Of a stretch of 64,000 nucleotides of DNA, positions 55,964-64,000 are shown piece by piece. Origin of the DNA: Fagopyrum homotropicum (taxonomy: Eukaryota; Streptophyta; Magnoliopsida; Caryophyllales; Polygonaceae); contig BSWB01000004.1 in assembly GCA_033239125.1 (NCBI GenBank), forward strand, positions 81,248,501 to 81,312,500, written 5' to 3'. The notes under the pieces were generated by a model. It worked only from the letters and a program-made list of their open reading frames with translations. It made no database searches and was not told where the DNA came from. A program made the position numbers and the translations under genes. Each line of letters starts with the position of its first letter. Within the stretch, counting starts at the first letter, position 1.

Positions 55964-57710
55964 TGTTCGCTCCAAACGGTGTGTGCAAGCTTTAAATTTA
56001 TAACCCTAGATGTAAGCTTAAAACAAGGATGCGAACCCGCAGTGTACGGGTCAATCGTAGTAAAAAGCAAGGAATTCCAGGGGTCGATCGCAGGGACTTA
56101 GTGAAACAAAGTCCAATTACGGTAAGCTTTAGCAATTACTAACCACAAGTAATTAAAACAATCAAAGATGATAAAAGTCAATAAAGGAAATATGCAATTC
56201 TAGGGATTAAAGCATCTAGTTGTGGTTCCAACTCAAGATCTAAAGATAAGCGGACAAAGCTGAGGTTTTTGCAAGGGGAAGGTGTTACTAAAGTGGAATA
56301 GATCACCGGGTAAGTCTCGCTACTCACTAATCCCAAACCTTAACTCCTATTACCGGGTAAGTCTCAAGGAATTAAGATAAACAACTATAACCTCAAACTA
56401 ACACACCATCTAAGGGAATAGAATCAACCTTTACCGGGTAAGTCTCAGGCTAACTCACAAAGATGGGATGAAAGCACACTCAAACCCTAATAAAGGATAA
56501 ACCTTTATTACCTACACTTATGATCTTAGGTAAACAAACTAAGGAATTACCGGGTAAGTCTCATCCTAGGCTTGCATTGAATCAGGAAAGGTGTAATAAG
56601 AATAGGATTTGGCAAACTCTAAAACTTAACTCTCAGTTTCGGATCAGATAAGTCACCTCAGTCAGCCAAATTCCACCCCGGCCGAGATGTTCATCGACTG
56701 AGCGAGATGCTTAGGATTAAGGTTAAAGACTCGAACTTTCAGGGTCCTACTGTGATTAAGATTATTCTATCATTTTTTTTCCCACAACCTTCAGTCAATC
56801 ACCCTAGAATCACACAATGAGATTAGCCACTCATCATCATGAAAGTATTAATCAAATATATGGGAAGGAAGAGAATAATTGAACAAGAAAACCTTAAGAG
56901 AAAGCCTTCAATAACTGAATTAATTATAAAACACAAGCGTTCCTTGGATAGAAATCCAACAAGACAACAAATAAGAAGGGAATCTAAGATGATCTTAAAA
57001 AGACCCTTCAAAAGCTATAAAAGCTATAGACTTTCTTCCTTCAACCTTCAAAAAGGTTCTTCAAATCTCCAAACTGGAGTATGGCTGCAACGGTGTATAA
57101 ACCCTGATCGGTGGTATAGCATGATATGGATTTGTGGAAAATCAAACCCTTTTTATAGGAAAATTAATCTCCAAAGATAAGATATCTTAGAAAGATCTCT
57201 TCCCATAAAAATAGGTAAAATATATGATCTAGCATATCTTCTTCCTTCCAGGAGCCAAGCCCAAAAATATAAGATCTCTTTCCAAAGATAAAAGATCTCA
57301 GCCAAGAATAAAATATTCTCGCCGCGTTCCAGGTGTTTGCCTCGGTCGAGTCGACTTCTCTGGATCACCTCGGTCGAGGTGACTCTGTGGTCAACCGAGG
57401 TGAATCACAACTGAATGTGAAATCTCTCAAATCTGGTCCAAAGTGAATCTTTAATCCATGGCTATGCTTCCTGGATATTTCCTTATGTTCCTGAATGTAG
57501 CTCCAATGACTCCATAGCTCCTTTTGCTCCTTTTTGAGGTAAAACGTGCCATTTTACCTACGATTACAACAAAACTAGGTGTAGACCTCGATTCCCGCAA
57601 ATGTAGATGAAATGGTAATATAATCACATAATATTCATACAAACATGCAGATTATTGAAGATAAAACGTCCAAACAAACCCAAAATTATAGACTATAATT
57701 CAAGCTATCA
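55964..57710 (-). repeat. Element I 5' LTR
   Basis: 1747 bp, TGTTCGCTCC to AGCTATCA in plus view. It has the complete set of ACCGGGTAAGTCTC repeats (near 56305, 56353, 56433, 56547) and palindrome clusters at 56655-56705 and 57340-57405. Confidence 0.88.
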
Positions 57711-58467
57711 GTTCCAACTTGTAATGAGTTTCTAATTACACTTGCTACATTGGGTTGTTTTGAAGTTGCATTGCTGCTTGGTTGTAAGTCTTTATTAATA
57801 TAAGTTTATTCAGTCAATTTGTGTTATATTCCTTGAGCTCTAACTGATGTTTGCATGTCTCTTATCATTTGGATTTATCACCTTAAGTGTCGTATGCATA
57901 CAAAGTACTAGGATTAACCGATTCCGGGTTTGGGTCCTTAATGTAGTAGTAACCCTTTAGGTAAAAGCTGGTTGTAATTACTTAAAGGAAAAGGAATATA
58001 ACTATAAAGAAAGTTTCACGGTGTTTATTTATTCTTTATATCTCTTTGTCTTTACTACAATGCTAACTTGTGCTTTGATCATGTAGGTTTACGGATCAAT
58101 AATCTTGTTAAGTTGTGTTGATGCCGGTTGGCTCAACACATATCTAAGATCAATATGAGACTTTGGTTAATTACTTAAAAAAGAACCAACCAATTAGTGT
58201 GCATGCTAAGATCCAACCTAGTGTAGTTTTTCATTCCATGTCTCTTATCACCATCTTTGTTTATTTCAAATTGTTTTGTCTTGCCTTTGTTACAATCCAA
58301 ACCCCCCCTCCCCTCATTGGTTACAATTTGGTAATTAAACATAATCAAAACTAGACTAAAACTCTCTTTTGTTCGACCCTTACTTGTATAATCCGGTTAG
58401 TGTAACGTTAGGTAATCTACTTTGACTAAAGCTAAAAGACAACGACCATAGGTTTTTAGCCTTGTCA

Positions 58468-60522
58468 CTCACCACGAGACATCCTCTCTCGAATCCTCAT
58501 CAGGGTCGGGCAGAGTTGGATCTCATCAAACAGATCAGGTAGAACCTCTAAAGCATAAAATTGAGCATCCTCATCAGGGAACTCGATGTCCAACTCTAGC
58601 CATGCTAGATCTCTCTACAATTGAAGCTGAACTGTCAATCTTGCAATCGCCTTCTCTCGAGGCGTCTTCCTACTCAAGGCGTCGGCGACAACGTTTGCCT
58701 TCCTTGGATGATACAGAATCTCAAGTTCAAAGTCCTTGATAAACTCGAGTCATCGACATTGGCGGTTATTCAAATCCCGTTGCGTAAAGATATACTTCTG
58801 ACTCTGATGGTCTCTGAAGATGTGACATATAGCAGCATATAGGTAATGTCTCCAGATCTTCAAAACATGAACTACAGCCGCCAACTCCAAATCATGAGTC
58901 GGGTAGTTCTCCTCATACGTCTTCAACTAGCGAGACCAATATGCAATCACTTTTCCCCTCTGCATCAATACACATCCCAAGCCTAGCTTGGATGCATCAA
59001 TGTAAACCAAAAAATCATATGGGCGCTCAAGTTGTGCCAAAATAGGAGCAGAGGTCAATCGTCTCTTCTGCTCCTCAAAACTCTGCATTCACTGATCAGA
59101 CCATACAAATTTGGTAGTCTACCTCACCAGACTCGTAAGTGGACGAGCAATCACAAGAAAATCCGTCCAAAAACCTTCGGTAAAAGCCAGCTAGTCCAAG
59201 AAAGCTATGCACGTCCTTGACGTTCGTCAGTGTCGTCCATGCTGCTATGGACTCAATCTTCGCCGGATCAACCTTGATCCCATCGGAGGAGACGATATGA
59301 ACCATATATGCTACCTTTGGCATCCAGAACTCAAACTTAGAGAGCTTTACATTCAACTCTCTATCCTACAAAACTCGCATCACAATCCTCAAGTGTCCTA
59401 CATACTCTATTCTACTACGAGAGTACACCAGGATATCGTCTATGAAGACCACCACAAACCGATCAAGGAAATCAATGAAGATGTTGTTCATCAACTCCAT
59501 GAAGACCGTTGGGGCATTCGTAAGCCCAAATGACATCACTACAAACTCGTAGTGTCCATATCGGGTCCGAAATGCCGTCTTGTGCACATCTTGCTCTCTC
59601 ACCATCAACAAGTGATATCCCGAGCGCAAGTCAATCTGGAAGAACTCAGTCGCTCCATGAAGCTGATCTCGCAAATCGTGAATGCGGAGAAGTGGGTACT
59701 TGTTCTTGATGGTCACCTTGTTAAGATCTCTATAGTCGATGCACAATCTCAACGATCCATCCTTCTTCCACGGGAAGAGGACAGGTGGTCCACATGGGGA
59801 TACGCTAAGGCGGATAAAGCCCTTATCAGCCAACTCCTCGAGTTGCTTCTTCGGCTCAAACATCTCGACAGGCGCCATACGATATGGGGACTTCGAGATC
59901 GGTATAGTACCAAGCTCCAACTCGATGCAGAAGTCCACACTCCTCTTAGACGGAAAGCTAGACGGCTCATAAACACGTCTGTAAACTAACAGACCATTGG
60001 AATATCCTCCAATGATGGACTCTCTGCATCCTTCAAGGCATAACACTAGAAGGAATCACATCCCTCTACTATCAACCTCGCTGCTCGTACCACACTGATG
60101 ATAGAACCCGTCTTCCCGAGGTCCCAACCTTGGAAGACCTCTATCTGCCCTAACTTGGTAGAGACTGTCATAGTCCTTTTACCTACATCTAATACCGCAC
60201 GGTGTCTACGCATCCAAACCATACGTGAAATGACTTCCTCATGCACCAATGACATGAGAAAGAAGTCTACAAGCAACACACGAGTCCCTAAACAAATGGG
60301 ACAATCACGTATCTCAGGGGTACCTCTGACCCTACTACCATCAGGTAACCCTATAATAAAGTGTATCCCTTCTGTAGTAGCTAAACTCAAACGCTCAACA
60401 TATACATAAAAAATAAAGGAATACATAGCACCCGCATCAAATAAAACTCTAACACGTGAACCATGAAGTAGAATGGTACTTCTAGCAACCCGTGTAGGTG
60501 GCTGATCTGCACTCCTCAGCAC
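58468..60522 (-). pseudogene. Element E/H protease, RT and RNase H
   Basis: Protease (60522-60046) begins LLHGSRVRVLFDAGAMYSF, with DAGA intact, and stays open for 158 codons. Reverse transcriptase (60046-59366) is open and has DLRSGYH, FGLTNAP and FIDD. After shifts near 59360 and 59096 the RNase H region (about 59090-58650) has several stops and keeps ADALSR-like and ILYHP remnants. The segment ends at RIRERMSRGE, where J interrupts. It is better preserved than the A copy. Confidence 0.85.
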
Positions 60523-61838
60523 AAAAACTCTACCTTGAGCTCCTATGGTGTTAGTGGTACTCCCACCATGACTTCTACCTCTATTCGGTCTGGGAGTAGA
60601 TCCTTGTGTAGAAGGACGATATGGGACTCTCTTTTGTCCCTGTGTCTGCTATTGAGATGGCCTCTGCTCACCTTTTGCCACATTAGCAGGAGAAGAACCC
60701 TACTGATGCAACTCCACCCTTCCTACAAAGGGCAGCCCTATGCAACATGTGAAGCACATCACTAGCGGCCTCGTACACTCTGGTCGTATATGTCTAAGAT
60801 TGCAACAGGTGAATGCGTTGTCGTCCCTTCTCTAAAGTCAATGCAGATGACGGGTAACTTTGGCATTTGTGGCTCCGACCAGAATCTGAAGCTCCACCAA
60901 CACCACTAGTCTACCCAATTTGTTGTCTCTTCTCAAACCGTCCCGTTTGAGAAGTCCTCCTCAGACTGGCCCGCTCACGCTTATATGCGGAGGCCCCGTT
61001 TTGATAAGCTATCAAGGACTCACAGGGAAAACCCCCCATGTACGAACGTGTACTCTCCCTCAGTCGACGGGATAATAGATACACGTGTTGATCCTAAGAA
61101 TGTGCAGTAGTACCTAGTAATGTCAGCTCTGTTTGGAAGCGGCTCATGGCATCTACTATTGGCACATCCTCAAAGCCTACCTCCAATAATAATCTTCTTG
61201 TTTCTCCCTCCTTAGTGAGGCAGGGCACAAATGCTCTCTAATCATACTCCTCATATAGTTGTGACTAGTGGCTCGACCCCGCATGGTCCTCCACCACTGG
61301 TGATCTAGGTCACGGAATAGAGTTTGGACTAACTCTTTCCGTCTGTCCTCTGCACATCTGATAGACTTAAGAGTTGAGTCCACATGTCCAATCCAGACCT
61401 CCGTCTTTGACTACACCTTCCCAGAGAAAGGGGGTACTCCAAACTGATGGAATGCCTTCAACCAAGTGTGTGGTCGAGGCCCTCTATACTCCTCTGGAGC
61501 TCTAACAGTCTCATCAACACGTGTCGGCATAATTGGCACCTGAGTAGCTCCTTGGGACATCTCAGAAGATCTCTCATGTGTTGGCAAATCAGGGCCACGT
61601 CTACCCGTTCTAGCAACCTCCTCCACTCGTCTAATATTAGAACGGAACCCTTGTCCCCTCAAAAAGACACGATCCAAGTCATCTAACTAGACTCGCTGTG
61701 ATTTTTGTCTCCTAGATCCACCGCTCCTCGTCTCAGGAACGATGCTCTCAACAATCTCATCATGAATCTCCTCCACCACTGGTGGATCAACAGCGGAAAC
61801 TAGTCCTTGTCTTATCACTCCCGGTGGAAGAGGTGGTC
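60523..61838 (-). pseudogene. Element E/H gag, N-terminus cut by G
   Basis: Readable blocks are the N-terminal region (61677-61411, ending FHQFGVPPFSGKV), a core with SIRCAEDRRKELVQTLFRDLDHQWWRTMRG (given in parts: CAEDRRKEL, DHQWWRTM), and an eroded zinc knuckle near 60735-60755 (CFTCCIGLPF). Stops and frameshifts separate them. A relative of the linker toward protease is present in A at 1-240. G is inserted at 61838. Confidence 0.7.
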
Positions 61839-63592
61839 TGATAGCTTGAATTATAGTCTATATTTTGGGACCTGTTTAGACGTTTTATCTTCAATAATCT
61901 GCATGTTTGAATGTATATGTGATTATATTGTCGTTTCATCTACCTTTGCGGGAATCGAGGTCTACACCTAGTTTCGTTGTAATCGTAGGTAAAATGATAC
62001 GTTTTGCATCAAAATGGAGCTAAAGGAGCTAAGGAGACATTGGAACTACATTCAAGAGCCTAAGGAAGAATCCAGGAAGCATGGAAATGGATTAGAGATT
62101 TACTTTGGACCAGATTTGAGAGATTTCACCTTCAGTTGAGGTTCACCTCGGTCAGCTACAATACGATCTCGACCGAGGATATTTTGAGAAGCGTCGGGAC
62201 CGAAGCGAATACTTTGACGCGGCGAGATATATTTTATTCTTGGCTGAGATCTTTTATTTTTGGAAGGAGAGATCTTATATTTTGGGCTGGATTTCTGGAA
62301 GGAAATTCATATATTTTAGGGATCTATTTATGAGATATGGATATATTTTATTAGGAGAATATCTTTTCAAGATATTTTATCTTTGGAGGGTAATTTTCCT
62401 ATATAAAGGGCTGAATTTTCCACAAATTCGGAACCCGCTACCATCATAACAGCTGGGGATTGAAGAAGCTGCAGTTAGGAAGGATTTTTTGAAGGTTGAA
62501 GGAAGGTTGAAGGAAGGAAGTTAATAGCTTTTATAGCTTTTGTGAATGGTTTTGTAAGACTTTCTTAGATTCCCTTCTTGTTGATTTGTCTTGTTGGATT
62601 GTGATCCAAGAAACGCTATTTGTTGATATCTAATTCAGTTATTGAAGCCTTGTTCTTAAGGTTTTTCTGTTCAAATATTCATTCTCTTGCCATATATTTG
62701 ATTATTGCTTTCATGATAATTAGTGGCTAATTTCCTTGTGGGATTCTAGGGTGATTGGCTGAAGTTTGTGGGAAAAACAATGATAGTATAATCTTAAATT
62801 CTAGAAGGACCTTGAAAGCTCGAGTCTTTATCCTTAACCTTAGAACATCTTGTTCAGTCGATGAACATCTCGGCCGGGGTGGAATTCGTCTGACCGAGGT
62901 GACCTTTTTGATCTGAAACTGAGAGTTAAATGTTAGAGTTTGCCAAATCCTATTCTTATTACACCTTTCCTGGTTCAATGCAAGCCTAGGATGAGACTTA
63001 CCCGGTAATTCCTTTGTTTGTTTACCCAAGATCATAAGTGTAGGTAATAAAGGTTTATCCTTTATTGGGGTTTGAGTGTGCTTTCATCCCAACTTTGTGA
63101 GTTAGCCTGAGACTTACCAGGTAAAGGTTGATTCTATTCCCTTAGTTGGTGTGTTAGTTTGAGATTATAATTCCTTTCCTTAGTACCTTGAGACTTACCC
63201 GGTAATAGGTTCTTTGGTTTGGGATTGTGAGTAGTGAGACTTACCCGGTGATCTATTCCACTTTAGTAACACCTTCCCCTTTGCAAAAACCTCAGCTTTG
63301 TCCGCTTATCTTGAGATCTTGAGTTGGAACCACAACTAGATGCTTTAATCCCTAGAATTTTATATCTCCTTAATTGACTTTTTATCATCTTTGATTGCTT
63401 TAATCGCTTTTGTGGTTATTAGTTGCATTGACTACCTATATTGGTTTTGTTTCACCTAAGTCCCTGAGATCGACACCCCGGAATTCTTGCTTTGACTACG
63501 ATTGATCCGTACACTGCGGGTTCGCATCCTTGTTTTAGGCATACATCTTGGGTTATAAATTTAAAGCTTGCACACACCATTTGGAGCGAACA
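61839..63592 (+). repeat. Element G 5' LTR
   Basis: 1754 bp, TGATAGCTTG to GAGCGAACA. A TATATAAAG box lies at 62400-62408, palindrome clusters at 62140-62215 and 62845-62905, and four GAGACTTACCCGGTRA copies near 62993, 63109, 63189 and 63236. Confidence 0.88.
62400..62408 (+). promoter_or_regulatory. TATA box in G LTR
   Basis: TATATAAAG lies at the same relative position as in the B 5' LTR, about 1.2 kb before the LTR end. The long leader downstream contains the TTACCCGGTAA repeats. Confidence 0.6.
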
Positions 63593-63598
63593 AGTTTT

Positions 63599-63616
63599 TG
63601 GCGCCGTTGCCGGGGA
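63599..63616 (+). promoter_or_regulatory. Perfect tRNA-Asp primer binding site of G
   Basis: TGGCGCCGTTGCCGGGGA is identical to the F site and 6 bp from the LTR. It is followed by CTTGGTCTAGACCGAGCC, which holds the 10-bp palindrome. Confidence 0.9.
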
Positions 63617-63719
63617 CTTGGTCTAGACCGAGCCGTTGTGGTAGTCTTTCGGGGCACTTGCCCCTGTTTCTACTAACCACTCTACTTGAGTGACTTTTGC
63701 AGGTTCTTTCTGTAGGTTT

Positions 63720-64000
63720 ATGCGAAGAACCCGCACTGGGAAGGAAATCGTTCCTTACGATCCCGAACCAGAAAAGACATACAAAAGATGCTTGAAAGAT
63801 GCTAAGATGGCCAATCAAGAGAATCGCGATCTTGAGGCCGAATTAAAGGAGGCATTGCAACAACTACGCCTCAACAAAGAAGAATTCCGACTAGAAAAGG
63901 AGGAAACTCGCGCAAGAACGGAAGCGATCGAAGCAGATATGGCGACTTTACGGGACCAATATCTACCTCGACCAGTTCCAGATCCTCGACCGAGGCAGGA
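63720..64000 (+). CDS. Element G gag N-terminus, truncated by window end
   Basis: ATG 63720 opens MRRTRTGKEIVPYDPEPEKT, the family start. It continues as a charged helical segment with MANQENRDLEAELKEAL that looks like a coiled coil. It has no stop up to the window end, unlike C and F, which are broken in this segment. The last codons (PRPVPDPRPRQ) come from a CTCGACCGAGG palindrome cluster. Confidence 0.85.
   Translation, partial: MRRTRTGKEIVPYDPEPEKTYKRCLKDAKMANQENRDLEAELKEALQQLRLNKEEFRLEKEETRARTEAIEADMATLRDQYLPRPVPDPRPRQ

Larger units (their letters stand above)
51280..57710 (-). mobile_element. Element I: non-autonomous Athila derivative with one intact gene
   Basis: The insertion is 6431 bp with perfect GTTCC duplications (51275-51279, 57711-57715). 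LTRs lie at 51280-52995 and 55964-57710, with a primer site (one base deleted) at 55941-55957 and a polypurine tract at 52996-53010. Gag-pol and the third ORF are gone; a single 369-codon frame (55840-54731) fills the gag-pol slot, between the primer site and the conserved post-pol hairpin. LTRs and UTRs resemble B and G, so these elements could supply proteins in trans. Confidence 0.9.
50553..58467 (+). mobile_element. Solo LTR J, interrupted by element I
   Basis: Removing I leaves about 1.48 kb, starting TAATAGGTGATGG (probably TG changed to TA) and ending TTGTCA, flanked by CTCAC on both sides. Joining the flanks restores the host as in A (GTGGTGCCTC then CCACGAGACA). A TATA box at 51207-51215 gives plus orientation. 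The left part has CCGCCCCTGCGG-type motifs at 50722-51085. The family is unknown; no internal region is present. Confidence 0.75.
35940..61838 (-). mobile_element. Element E/H: Tekay-type retrotransposon, 5' end not visible
   Basis: The 3' LTR (35940-37848), polypurine tract (37849-37860) and 3' UTR lie left of F; the chromodomain, integrase, reverse transcriptase, protease and gag continue between 48890 and 61838. The parts belong together because F has a perfect CACAT duplication (38081-38085 and 48890-48894) and J a CTCAC duplication (50548-50552 and 58468-58472). Gag is cut at its N-terminal side by G. E/H itself interrupts the reverse transcriptase of D. Confidence 0.88.
61839..64000 (+). 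mobile_element. Element G: Athila-type retrotransposon, continues past window
   Basis: 5' LTR 61839-63592, perfect tRNA-Asp primer site 63599-63616, GGTCTAGACC palindrome 63620-63629 and the gag start are visible. The LTR is in the B/I group. It is inserted in E/H gag; the left flank is TGGTC and the right end is not in the window. Confidence 0.9.

Noticed and set aside
58020..58440. Host gene intron or exon in the right part of J
   Set aside because: The sequence is AT-rich without a sustained frame, and the CTCAC duplications bracket it as part of the inserted LTR.

Overview
The window looks like a block of pericentromeric or otherwise repeat-rich heterochromatin from a flowering plant, probably a eudicot with a large genome. 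I see no host gene, no tRNA or rRNA gene and no bacterial-type feature. Everything I can interpret belongs to LTR retrotransposons of the Ty3/gypsy superfamily: Athila-type elements with a tRNA-Asp primer site (B, C, F, G, I, and probably solo LTR K), Tekay/Del-type chromoviruses (A, E/H, and the LTR pieces L and M), a CRM/Reina-like chromovirus (D), and a solo LTR of unassigned family (J). Element letters are mine.

Layout, left to right. A (+ strand, decayed gag-pol C-terminus, 3' UTR repeats and 3' LTR) fills 1-18180; its 3' LTR is split by B (Athila, - strand, 5001-17187). A sits inside LTR fragment L (to 19602), which sits against LTR fragment M (19603-20828). Solo LTR K spans 20829-22515. 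D (22516-22577 and 33650-35939) is split by C (Athila, + strand, 22578-33649, perfect GAGAT duplication) and is cut in its reverse transcriptase by E/H. E/H (- strand, 35940 to 61838 and beyond) carries four insertions: F (Athila, + strand, 38086-48889, duplication CACAT), solo LTR J (50553-58467, duplication CTCAC), I (non-autonomous Athila, - strand, 51280-57710, duplication GTTCC, lying inside J) and G (Athila, + strand, 61839 to the window end).

Coding state. F has a nearly complete gag-pol (1828 codons open plus about 97 upstream codons broken by one TAG). All other gag-pol copies are pseudogenes. B keeps protease, reverse transcriptase and RNase H but has lost integrase; C keeps protease and integrase but has lost reverse transcriptase and RNase H. 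B and C carry a third, Athila-type ORF behind a conserved TATA box. I carries a single open 369-codon gene of unusual composition exactly where gag-pol should be.

Most interesting signal. Several element families carry their own short GC-rich palindrome, dispersed many times through LTRs, untranslated regions and protein linkers: CTCG-NN-CGAG types in B/C/G/I, AAATCG-NN-CGATTT in F, CCACG-NN-CGTGG in K, AATCTCG-NN-CGAGATT in D, and CCGC-CCCT-GCGG in the Tekay LTRs and J. Flanks differ by family, but the CG-NN-CG architecture and several positions (for example the protease-reverse transcriptase linker) are the same. Other conserved structures not explained by the genes are a TTACC-C-GGTAA repeat in the LTR leader, a palindrome just after the primer site, a hairpin after pol with a compensatory base change, and a second polypurine-tract copy after the third ORF.
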